From the NCBI RefSeq assembly GCF_965363235.1, contig NC_134844.1, forward strand, positions 49,286,872-49,350,871: a stretch of 64,000 bases of DNA, written 5' to 3'. Each line of letters begins with the position of its first letter. Position 1 is the first letter of the stretch. Origin of the DNA: Mytilus galloprovincialis. Lineage: Eukaryota > Mollusca > Bivalvia > Mytilida > Mytilidae. Below the pieces are notes generated by a model. It was not told the origin of the DNA, searched no databases, and saw nothing but the letters and a program-made list of their open reading frames with translations. Made by a program: the position numbers and the translations under genes. Below, piece by piece: positions 37,037 through 46,756 of this stretch.

Positions 37037-37534
37037 TGTTTGCTCACCTACGTGGATTAGAAGCCCAACGTCAGCAAGGATGTGGGAAGAAAAACGGCTT
37101 TGCTCTCCCGATGACCGGGAAAGATGTAGAGGATGCTTTGAGTGGATTGCCCTTGACCGTTTGTTGTGCAGAAGACTTGCCTAGATATGTGAGCGACAGG
37201 CCTAGAAGGTTTGTGGTCAATACGGACAACTGTGATCAAAAGGGGAGTCATTGGGTTGCATTTCATTTCCCCGCATCGGGTTCCATCAGAATTTTTCGAC
37301 TCCTTAGGACGATTACCGGAAAAGTACCAACGCTATTTCAGAAATGTACTCATCGTCAATGGACCGAAATACTGTGTGGTTTGCAATCAAATCCAACCCG
37401 ATGATTCAGATACATGTGGCCTGTATTGCATTTATTACGTCAAATTGAGATGTCGGGACTCGAGATGAGAGACATTATCAACAACTTTTCATCCACTGAC
37501 ACGATTCAGAATGACAGTAAACTCGTAGCCCTAT
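37036..37534 (+). pseudogene. adenain-like cysteine protease remnant (Polinton)
   Basis: Adenain-type (C5/ULP-like) proteases mature capsid proteins. The first frame (37036-37280) carries the conserved lead MTGKDVEDAL, DLPRYV, NTDN and the catalytic-histidine box SHWVAFHFP. After a frame change near 37,275-37,290 a second frame (to 37468) carries FFDSLG (acidic residue of the triad), the glutamine-containing CNQIQ and the catalytic cysteine in DTCGLYCIYYV. A further shift near 37,445 is needed to read the last part, MRDIINNF to LVALFG, ending at a TAA about 37,532-37,534. The catalytic residues all survive, but two frameshifts disable it. The start is uncertain because the frame opens with GTG inside the ATPase stop. 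Confidence 0.8.
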
Positions 37535-37704
37535 TTGGTTAAATGAAAAATAATGATACAAAAAAAATAATGAAAAAAGAAAGAAAAAAAAATCTTAAAA
37601 CACCTACATGGATGTGTAGCAGGTCTCAAGTCTTGAAAAACTCTTTCTAGGGTCACTAATAGTATCCACCCTGGAGGGTAGCCTGGTCAAACATTAATAT
37701 ATAG
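37535..37704. other. Polinton right subterminal region
   Basis: An A-rich stretch (37,540-37,600) follows the protease, then non-coding sequence up to the right terminal repeat. No repeats matching the left subterminal block are present. Confidence 0.6.
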
Positions 37705-37745
37705 CGTCCACCTTAATGGGGTCATTCTGTCCCACAAACACTACT
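37705..37745. repeat. Polinton right terminal inverted repeat
   Basis: CGTCCACCTTAATGGGGTCA continuing to CTGTCCCACAAACACTACT, the reverse complement of the left end with three mismatches. It is followed directly by the GTTGTC duplication. Confidence 0.92.
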
Positions 37746-37787
37746 GTTGTCTCATTGGCAATCATACAACATCTACTTTTTTATATT
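37746..37787 (-). mobile_element. 435-bp mussel repeat, remaining end after the Polinton
   Basis: GTTGTCTCATTGGCAATCAT then ACAACATCTACTTTTTTATA completes the copy that begins at 31,317. The first six bases are the target duplication. Confidence 0.9.
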
Positions 37788-37857
37788 ATATATATATATT
37801 ATCTATACGTATATATTTTCTATATACGAATTTTACATGTTTAGATGATGCAATGAA

Positions 37858-38068
37858 AATTCAGAAGATGTGTGGTAATATTGCCAATGAGAAACTTATC
37901 CACCAAAGACAAACGAACGTGAATCAGCCATGAGTTACACATATGTATTCATGTAAAATGCTATTAAAACCCATTCCTGACTAGATGTGACGAAAAACGA
38001 AAACTAACAGCCCGATTAATGCTGAAACGATGAACGTAAAATCAATATCAAAGACAGCAACCAATAAC
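37858..38068 (+). mobile_element. degraded relative of the 435-bp repeat
   Basis: CAGAAGATGTGTGGTAATAT, 'TTGCCAATGAGAAACT', 'ACGAAAACTAACAGCCCGAT' and 'GACAGCAACCAATAACAATA' follow the order of the 435-bp family with many changes. It ends where the inverted 68-bp array begins. Confidence 0.6.
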
Positions 38069-38069
38069 A

Positions 38070-40198
38070 ATACAGTGCTCATATTTACCGGCTACCAACA
38101 GTATTTGTCTATACCTACCGTCGGTGGTTAACATACAATATAGAGCTCCTATATACCGTCTTTCAACAGTATTTGTCTATACCTACTGTCGGTAGTTAAC
38201 ATACAATATAGTGCTCCTATATACCGTCTATCAACAGTATGTGTCTATACCTACTGTCGGTAGTTAACATACAATATAGTGCTCCTATATACCGTCTATC
38301 AACAGTATGTGTCTATACCTACTGTCGGTAGTTAACATACAATATAGTGCTCCTATATACCGTCTATCAACAGTATTTGTCTATACCTACTGTTGGTAGT
38401 TAACATACAATATAGTGCTCCTATATACCGTCTATCAACAGTATGTGTCTATATCTACTGTCGGTAGTTAACATACAATATAGTGCTCCTATATACCGTC
38501 TATCAACAGTATTTGTCTATACCTACTGTAGGTAGTTAACATACAATATAGTGCTCCTATATACCGTCTATCAACAGTATTTGTCTATACCTACTGTTAG
38601 TAGTTAACATACAATATAGTGCTCCTATATACCGTCTATCAACAGTATTTGTCTATACCTACTGTCGGTAGTTAACATACAATATAGTGCTCCTATATAC
38701 CGTCTATCAACAGTATGTGTCTATACCTACTGTCGGTAGTTAACATACAATATAGTGCTCCTATATACCGTCTATCACCAGTATTTGTCTATACCTACCG
38801 TCGGTAGTTAACATACAATATAGTGCTCCTATATACCGTCTATCACCAGTATTTGTCTATACCTACCGTCGGTAGTTAACATACAATATAGTGCTCCTAT
38901 ATACAGTCTATCAACAATATTTGTCTATACCTACCGTTGGTGGTTTACATATAATACAGTACTCCTATATACCGTCTATTATCAGCCTTTTTCTAAACCT
39001 ACCGTCGGTAGTTAACATGCGATATAGTGCTATATACCGTCTACCAACTGTATTTATCTATACCTACCGTCAGTGGTTAACATGCAATACAGTACTATTC
39101 ACCGTATATCAACAGTATTTGTCTATACCTACCTTCGGTGGTTAACATGCAATACAGTGCGCCTATATACCGTATATCAACAGTACCTGTCTATACCTAC
39201 CATCGGTGGTTAACAAGCAATACAGTACTCCTATATACCGTCTATCAATACTATTTTTCTGTACCTACCGTCGGTGGTTAACATATAATACAGTGCACCT
39301 ATATACCGTCTATCAACATTATTTTTCTATACCTACCATCGGTGGTTAACATGCAATATAGTGCTCCTATATACCGTCTATCAACACTATGTTTCTAACC
39401 TGTTTCTATACCTACCGTCGGTGTTTATCATACAATACAGTCCTTCTTTATACCGTCTATCAATACTATTTTTCTCTACCTACCGTCGGTGGTTAACATA
39501 CAATACAATTCTTCTATATACCGTCTATCAATACTATTTTTCTTTAACTACCGTCGGTGGTTAACATATAATACAGTGCACCTATATATACCGTCTATCA
39601 ACACTATTTTTCTATACCTACCGTCGGTGGTTAACATGACATATAGCACTCCTATATACCGTATATCAACAGTACCTGTCTATACCTACCATCAGTGGTT
39701 AACAAGCAATGCAGTACTCCTATATACCGTATATCAACAGTATTTGTCTATACCTACCGTCGGTGGTTAACGTATAATATAGTGCTCCTACAAAATGTAT
39801 ATACTGTCTACTAAAATTATGTGTCTATACATACTGTCGGTGGTTAATAACATACGATAAACCGTCTATCAACAGTTTTCATTTATACCTACCGTCGATG
39901 GTTAATATAACGTATTATATGGTCCGTATTATATAGTGCTCATATATAACGTCTATTAACAGCATTTCTTTATACCTACCGTCGGTGGTTAACGTAAAAT
40001 ATAGTGCTCCTTTATATACCGTATTTCAATAGTATTTCTTTATACCTACTGTCGGTGGTTAACATAGAATTTAGTGCTCCTATATACCGTCATCAACAGT
40101 TTTTTGTCTATACCTACCGTCTGTGGTTAACCTACACTATAGTGCTCCTATATACCGTCTATCAACCGTATTTGTCTATACCTACCGGCGGTTGTTAC
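38070..40198 (-). repeat. 68-bp satellite array, inverted block
   Basis: About 31 units of the same 68-bp satellite, reverse-complemented: CTCCTATATACCGTCTATCA, ACAGTATTTGTCTATACCTA, CTGTCGGTAGTTAACATACA. Units up to about 38,900 are nearly uniform; from there to 40,198 they become more varied in sequence and length. The plus frames of 60-93 codons are repeat products. Confidence 0.96.
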
Positions 40199-41395
40199 CA
40201 AAACAAACTATGTTCAATCGGCAGTCCACAGTTTCGTATCTATACTTCACTCTGAATGACCGATGACATTTATTTGACCAGTAACATTCCCTATTGTATT
40301 CATTATTTAGTTTTCTCCCTGAACTTGTCTGAAATATTTGCGGCTGTACTGATGGCAAACAACAATCAATCAATTTCTTAAAGTACTTCTTAATCTAAAT
40401 AATAAATTATTTTTTAATCTAACCAGTAATATGTGATCGGCGAATGTACGTATGACAATTACGCCAATTTTGAAAAAGCATATTTTTTTTCATTTGCGCA
40501 CATTGACATTTTTTAATTTGCGCCAAATTAATTCGAAAGGTTAGGTCTGATAAATTTAGATGATAAAATTAAACTTTTTTAACCAAACGCAGCAGTTCAA
40601 TTAACACAAGCTACAATATAGATAAATGTGTATATAGACACATGTTGAGCTCATGGGTATCATCATGTAATCACACTTCTGGTACCCGAACATTTACTTT
40701 CATATATGGAACCGATGCCATAAAGAAAAAAACAGGCATTAACTTGTAAAAATGATAATCAGATCTCTCAACGTGGCAGCAAATGTACCATAACATGAAA
40801 AGTTTTTTTTAATAAAAAAGGGGATGCTTTATTGTAGGGAAGATATCACAAGGTTGCAGTTCAACAGAAGTGTTGCATGACAATACTCAGTTAAAAAAGA
40901 TTTGTGCATATGCAAATGTGCTTTTTATGTCAAACTGTTACAATCTTATTTTATAAAGTGCTACTTCAAGTGTGATGTACACAGTTTTAAAACTTTTGCA
41001 ATAAACTTATCCTGCTTTCAATCCCCCTCCTCCTCCCCGTCACGTGTGAGCAAGTGGCAGGTGGCAAAAGGCCAGAAGGAATATTTTTGTTATTATATAA
41101 ATAAATTCTATACATCTTATATGCCTCATGACTTGTGTTTACCTGTTAATTTGTGCAAATGAAGAAAATAAATTTGGCGCAAAGAAATAAAAAAAATTAT
41201 GCGCTAATTAAGTGCAGATTGGCGCAAATGGAAAAAGCCGAAGCAAATATAATCTTTTCTCGTATCAGATCAAATTGGTGTTTTCTTTCTTTTTTTCGTT
41301 CAGTTTCATCTAGTCCATTTGTTCATTTGACTCTGTCTCCATTACGACTAGGATGCATTTTAATTTATGATGTAAAGTCGTTCAGGTTTTCGTTT
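40199..41395. other. AT-rich DNA, no gene recognised
   Basis: The plus frames at 40902 and 41153 (86 and 90 codons) have no recognisable domain. The phrases 'TTGCGCCAAATTAATT' and 'TTTGGCGCAAAGAAAT' (about 40,520 and 41,173) form a distant inverted pair. Confidence 0.45.
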
Positions 41396-41397
41396 TA

Positions 41398-41450
41398 TTA
41401 TATAAAAAAAGAAGATATGACATGATTGACAATGAGACAACTCTCTAAAA
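41398..41450 (+). mobile_element. fragment of the 435-bp repeat
   Basis: ATAAAAAAAGAAGATATGAC plus ATGATTGACAATGAGACAAC matches the left end of the family, then diverges. Confidence 0.6.
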
Positions 41451-41584
41451 GAGACATTAAATATTTAACAATTGCACGCAACAAATTTACATTCAAAGAC
41501 TATGAATTTGATGTATATTTGACAAGATCAGTTCGTTTAAGTTGCCAAAAATTCTAGAAATTCTTCGCAAATTTTTGGTTCTTC

Positions 41585-41670
41585 CCTCGCCGGGATTCGA
41601 ACCCATGCTACTGTGATATCGTGACACCAAATCGCCTGCACTGCAGCCGTCCCGCTAGACCACACGACAA
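41585..41670 (-). repeat. tRNA-like segment, unit A
   Basis: On the minus strand, TGGTCTAGCGG resembles a Pol III A box and GGTTCGAATCC fits the B-box consensus, about 60 bases apart as in a tRNA with a long variable arm. The 5' and 3' ends do not pair into an acceptor stem, so this is a tRNA-derived promoter head, not a functional tRNA gene. Confidence 0.7.
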
Positions 41671-41954
41671 CCTGGGCTCTCAATAAAAGAGCTTTCGCTG
41701 GCCGTGTGTTACCTTTCCTCGTCAGTTTTAATCTAGCGGCGTACTACAGTACATGATATATAAGGTATGAAGATGTTATTGTTACAGATCAGCTAAATTA
41801 TCTATAGTAAAGGATCCTACAAATTAATGTAATATACAGTCACAGAAAATAATTATATTTATAAGTACGTCTGAGTCGGTGACAACTCTACAACAGATGT
41901 ATCCATCGGATCGCCATCAATGATGGTGATACATGGCTGTGTACATAATGTATA

Positions 41955-42737
41955 TGTTCCAGACCATATGAGTATTTGGACTGTACGCGTACGGTCCGGA
42001 CCGTATACGTATACTCGTACGGTCCGACCATACGCGTACGGTCGGACCGTATGAGTATACGCGTACGGTCCAGTACGAGCTGACCATACATGTTATTTGA
42101 TCATATGGGTTAAATTGAAACAAGCATTTATCACAATCTTTATTTTTAGTTTTACAAATTGTTATTGATAATTTATTACAATTATAGATAGATAAAATGA
42201 ACAAACGAACAATTGAAATTAAGTATTTGTTTAATTTTATATCTGAATCCCATTTTGGTACTCTCGCCCAAGGTGACACAATTCAAGTAATGTAATATTT
42301 TTTTACATTTTCATGTATGCAGTTCATGCATGTTCCTTTGCATTTGCATTTTTTGGTAAAGTTGCTAAATATTCTAAAACAATTGACCTCCAACATTATG
42401 TTTACTTCCAATATCTTCAATTTCAGTGATCATAATTCAATTAATGTATTACTGATCGACATGCTTAATACAAGAGACTAACAGATTTAATTAGCGTGAA
42501 TTTAAAAAAAGTTAAAATATAAAGTTTTTGTTTCAATAACAATTGAACTTTTTTAGATTAATTTGATAGTTAAGTTATGTTGATCTGCTTTATGCATTTG
42601 TAACTAATAAACTTGACCAACATTTTAATATTAGTCAGACCGTACGCGTACGGTCCGACCGTATGAGTATTTTGAAAAAGTACGCATACGGTCCAGACCG
42701 TACGCGTACGGTCCAAATACTCATACGGTCTGGAACA
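41955..42737. mobile_element. 783-bp inverted-repeat element made of GTACGCGTAC palindromes
   Basis: The ends TGTTCCAGACC / GGTCTGGAACA are inverted over about 57 bp with four differences, all transitions. TATA flanks both ends (41951-41954 and 42738-42741), and units B and C show the undisturbed target. Both termini are packed with GACCGTACGCGTACGGTC-type palindromes (perfect at 42638-42655 and 42696-42713). The middle is plain AT-rich DNA without a transposase. The minus frames of 67 and 120 codons here run through the palindromes and are not genes. Superfamily unknown. Confidence 0.85.
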
Positions 42738-42812
42738 TATATACAACTCGTCTAAACATCAACCCAACAGTGTTAGATCTGTAAATTTGCTTTCGCAAAT
42801 TTTTGGTTCTTC

Positions 42813-42898
42813 CCTCGCCGGGATTCGAACCCATGCTACTGTGATATCGTGACACCAAATCGCCTGCACTGCAGCCGTCCCGCTAGACCACACGACCA
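42813..42898 (-). repeat. tRNA-like segment, unit B
   Basis: Same A-box-like TGGTCTAGCGG and B-box GGTTCGAATCC as in unit A; one difference (CGACCACC in place of CGACAACC on the plus strand). Confidence 0.7.
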
Positions 42899-43253
42899 CC
42901 TGGGCTCTCAATAAAAGAGCTTTCGCTGGACGTGTGTTACCTTTCCTCGTCAGTTTTAATCTAGCGGCGTACTACAGTACATGATATATAAGGCATGAAG
43001 ATGTTATTGCTACAGATCAGCTAAATTATCTGTAGTAAAGGATCCTACAAATTAATGTAATATACAGTCACAGAAAATAATTATATTTATAAGTACGTCT
43101 GAGTCAGTGACAACTCTACAACAGATGTATCCATCGGATCGCCATCAATGATGGTGATACATGGCTGTGTACATAATGTATATACAACTCGTCTAAACAT
43201 CAACCCAACAGTGTTAGATCTGTAAATTTGCTTTCGCAAATTTTTGGTTCTTC

Positions 43254-43339
43254 CTTCGCCGGGATTCGAACCCATGCTACTGTGATATCGTGACACCAAA
43301 TCGCCTGCACTGGAGCCGTCCCGCTAGACCACACGACCA
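43254..43339 (-). repeat. tRNA-like segment, unit C
   Basis: Same boxes as in units A and B, with two single-base changes (TTCCTTCGCC and CACTGGAGCC on the plus strand). Confidence 0.7.
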
Positions 43340-43587
43340 CCTGGGCTCTCAATAAAAGAGCTTTCGCTGGCCGTGTGTTACCTTTCCTCGTCAGTTTTAA
43401 TCTAGCGGCGTACTACAGTACATGATATATAAGGCATGAAGATGTTATTGTTACAGATCAGCTAAATTATCTATAGTAAAGGATCCTACAAATTAATGTA
43501 ATATACAGTCACAGAAAATAATTATATTTATAAGTACGTCTGAGTCAGTGACAACTCTACAACAGATGTATCCATCGGATCGCCATA

Positions 43588-44696
43588 TATATATATTAAT
43601 TTTTGGTTGATAAATATAACAGCTATGGTAATTATTTTTTATGGTAAAAGTAAACAATAAAGACAGCAGTATACAGCACAAGGAGAACAGTAAAAATCGT
43701 GACAATGGAACATAAGCAAGAGGCATCTACAGGTGACAGAGTGCAAACCGATAGTCTTCTTCGACTTCGTCGGTAGTGGACTTAAAAACTTAACAATTAA
43801 CCCATGTCATGTAATAAGCTGAGCTATTAATTACACATGACCAGAATCCCATGTGGTGATATTGTCCAATTTCAAAATACATGTTTGGTGATACTCGAAC
43901 ATCGTTCCATTTTAATATTAGTCAATGTCATATATTCTTTAATTATTTGACGCTAATACTAAATACAATACCAGCTATACGTTTCATATAATAAAGAATG
44001 GAAAAATAAAAGAATGCCACTTTGATAAAGCAGAAACAAGTAGTTTTGATTTAATATCATAGCCAATGTCTTCCTTTCAGTAAGATTTCTTAAAAAGCTT
44101 AACCAAAAATATAAATGATGACAAACAAACAGTCAAGGGTCTTTGTTATTTCCTGTAATATTTGCAGGACAACGGGATAAACATCTATTAATCTTACTGG
44201 TAGCTTCCCATTACCTTCAGCAAGTCACAAAAACACCAGACTTAACACAATATTATCTCATTTGTAGTATACAATAATAGTTTGGCAACCAAATCAATAT
44301 ACACATAAAAAAGAAGATGTGGTATGATTGTCAACAGACCAAATGAGACAGAAGTTAACCATATAATGATATAAATTAAGGATTTGTTGTATGAATGCCA
44401 ATGATATCTATATCCAGCAGTGTATAAACAAAGCGGATTTAAACAACAACATTATTTTCAAATAAAACACTGATGACATTAGGTAAACGGTATACATTTG
44501 TTGCTGAAGAATAAAAAGTTTAAATCAAGATGGACAAATAAATTATTTCCAATACCAATTAATACTGTTCATCCTCACTTATATATACTAAAAAAAAATT
44601 ATGTCTGAATGTTTCTGGAAAGTGTTCTTTTTCTAAATCATTAAAATATTAAGAAGTTGCCACCGAAGCCAAACGACAGCAAGACGCATTGTAGAA
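43588..44696. other. AT-rich DNA with a fragment of the 435-bp repeat
   Basis: A fragment of the 435-bp family lies at about 44,303-44,345 (ATAAAAAAGAAGATGTGGTA, ATGATTGTCAACAGACC). No other gene or repeat is supported. No inverted repeat matching the 5' side of the transposase pseudogene was found here. Confidence 0.5.
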
Positions 44697-46756
44697 TTAT
44701 TCCTCAACAACAGAACTACCGTCAATGTCAGTGTCTAAATCAGGTAGATCTGTGGCATCCAAAACTGACTTAATAAATCTGGGACTATTAATTGAGGTAT
44801 TTTGAAGACGGTGTAATCCTAAGTACCAAAGTACACTGGATACGTGGGCACAACATCCAACAATTCTGGCTCCAACCTTGCAAGTACAGTACCACCCACT
44901 TATTTCACCGTCTAATGTATACTGTACAAATACATTGTGGGTAGCACTGTTACTGAACCGAGACTGCAATTTGATTTTAATCAAGTTCTCCTTGATCTTA
45001 CAAACATACAGCTGATATACGCTGTCCTCACCAATATGCTCTCTAACATATAAAGGGGACTGTTTTAGTTGGTATATGCCCATCGTAATCTGGCGGAGTT
45101 TTTCCTCGGATAAGACCGGGAAATCTTTTAGTTGATCCGCTGATGATCCATCAACTAGAGTATATATTACCCTTTTATTTATCAATCCCTCATTTTCAAC
45201 AATCGCTTGAACTAAATTTCCTTTCTTGCTTTTATCAAGCATTGCCTCAGCTATCTTGATATCATCTGCATTTGAGCTTGCTATTGCAGGTCGGTATTTG
45301 TTACACAATGCACATACTAACCGTAACAATTCTCCGATGAAAGGGATGTAATGGTTCGAAACAACCTTGTCAAAAAACCGCCATTGTTTCAGCCTACCAT
45401 TAACACTTTCTACGATCCACCGGACTTTTGTTACTAGTCTACTGCTATTTGCCTCTTCTGTTGTATGCTGTTTTGACCCTTTTTAAGGTACAGTGGCATC
45501 TGAACAGAGTAACCCTGTTGTTCAAGGTATTCCACAACATCACGGAAACCTCTATCGACAATACATACATCATCCTGTTGAAGCCATTCATTCATTCCTT
45601 CAGCATTCACTGCCACCATATGTTTAGTAATAGCTGCATCGTTGTTTTTACCATTGGATAAGTAGGGACCTAAAACGGAAAGAATATAGCCGTCTGTCCC
45701 AACAACTACCATTGGCTTTACCAAAGGACGATGTTTATGCAAGCTATATGATTGGCGTTGGAATTTGTAATCTGAACTTTTTTGGATGTATATGTAGGTG
45801 CCGTCCAGTACTATAATAGCTACTTTTTCGTTGTTGCCAAAAAGTGTTTGAGCAGTGGCAGTTGTATGATTCTCAACAAAATCATCATGGCTTATGTGCT
45901 GAAACCCTACGTTCTGAGTAACAAATGACTGCAAAGAAGTTCGAGCGCTGTGTATACTTCTTTGAACTTGGCTTTTTGTCAGTGAAAATATAGTTCCAAT
46001 AATTTGATTAGGAAGACCAGTGCGTAAATTAGTCAAAAGTATTGCCAAACATGTTCGAACAGATCTTACATTAGATTGACGTATTGTTGTAGAGTCAGTT
46101 GACAAATCCTCGAACTACTGCCTTGTTAACCCAGTCAAGTTATAATAATCATCGTCTGTTAGTCTAGATGGATTATCAAAATCCAAAATAGAGGATTTTG
46201 ACATAGTAAGCCGGACATTTTCTAGAAGAGCTACAATGTCGGTACGGCTGAAGAAATATTTAGTGTATTTAGCTTTCAGGATCATCAGTGATGCTTGAGA
46301 AAAATGCAGTTCTTGAAGATGAGACGTGCAACATCTTGCTTTAGAGTCAACAAATATTGCGTTTTGTATAAATGCTTGCGTTCTTGCTTTTAAAAGAACA
46401 ACGCATAGTTTAACACGCTTATTTCCTTTTTTCTTACATATAATACAGTATTTATGAGAAGTATGCGTTGAAGAAATATTCAGGTGAATTGTTTTTGGGC
46501 TTTGGATATCGATTATTGGTGGATTTTCTACCACAAATTCAGAATCACTGTCTTCAGAATGATTGTTGTTCGTCTGTACATTTGTCTTAGCTGATTTGTT
46601 AAACATAGTTCTACATTTTCCACAGATAACTTCATCATTTTCTATATTACGTCCTATTATTGATGATACATATTTCTTTAAAGGTGCAGACTTAATAGGA
46701 CGTCTATCTTTAAGGTGACACTTCCCACACAAGGAACACTTGTATTCTTTAACCAT
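44697..46756 (-). pseudogene. DDE_Tnp_4 (Harbinger/IS5-like) transposase with zinc motifs, broken
   Basis: Transposases of this class cut and join DNA ends with a DDE triad. The first part (46756-46115) has paired cysteines (CSLCGKC, ICGKCR, YCIICK, CC-x2-H), probably zinc-binding. A TAG at 46115-46117 interrupts it, and the same frame continues with a helix-turn-helix (LPNQIIGTIFSLTKSQVQRS). The DDE domain follows: first D in VLDGTYIY, GPYLSNGKNND, second D in CIVDRGFRDV. A frameshift near 45,440-45,460 precedes the third acidic residue in VRWIVESVNGRLKQW (about 45,400). The last part ends with a SWIM-like motif WYCTCKVGARIVGCCAH and stops at 44697. The ATG at 46754-46756 follows TTTCTATTGCAG, which looks like a splice acceptor, so an upstream exon is possible. 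One stop and one frameshift make it non-functional. Confidence 0.85.

Larger units (their letters stand above)
31699..37745 (+). mobile_element. Polinton/Maverick-type element, internally reduced
   Basis: The left end AGTAGTGTTTGTGGGACAG is repeated in reverse complement at the right end. The match continues for about 41 bp with three mismatches, to GGTGGACG. A 6-bp duplication (GTTGTC) flanks it, and the interrupted 435-bp repeat rejoins perfectly if the element is removed. Starting with AG and duplicating 6 bp are known Polinton features. The coding remnants are penton-like, FtsK/HerA-type ATPase and adenain-like protease, in that order on the plus strand and confined to the right third. 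At 6,047 bp it is far below the usual 15-20 kb, and polymerase, integrase and major capsid genes were not seen. All three remaining genes carry breaks, so it is inactive. Polintons are related to adintoviruses. Confidence 0.9.
41562..43587 (-). repeat. 441-bp tandem unit with tRNA-like head, three copies
   Basis: Unit boundaries taken at TTCGCAAATTTTTGGTTCTT: unit A about 41562-42791 (contains a 783-bp insertion), unit B 42792-43232, unit C 43233-43587 (cut short at CGGATCGCCAT). After removing the insertion and its 4-bp duplication, A is 441 bp like B. Units are nearly identical, so the tandem duplication is recent. Read on the minus strand, each carries a tRNA-like segment, a long spacer and CCGCTAGATTAAAACTGACG. 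This suits a tRNA-derived SINE or SINE-containing satellite. Confidence 0.85.

Noticed and set aside
36822..37266. Alternative frames overlapping the ATPase and protease (minus 36822-37004, plus 36834-37184, minus 37057-37266)
   Set aside because: Shadows of the ATPase and protease; only the frames carrying SHWVAF, DTCGLYC and LLDDL show family motifs.
41888..42279. Minus frames of 67 and 120 codons with repeated RVRTV/YGPTV-type peptides
   Set aside because: They run through the GTACGCGTAC palindromes of the 783-bp element and into AT-rich DNA; no domain.
41585..43339. Functional tRNA genes on the minus strand
   Set aside because: The A- and B-box-like sequences are good, but the 5' and 3' ends do not pair as an acceptor stem and no clear anticodon arm could be drawn. 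Called tRNA-like heads.
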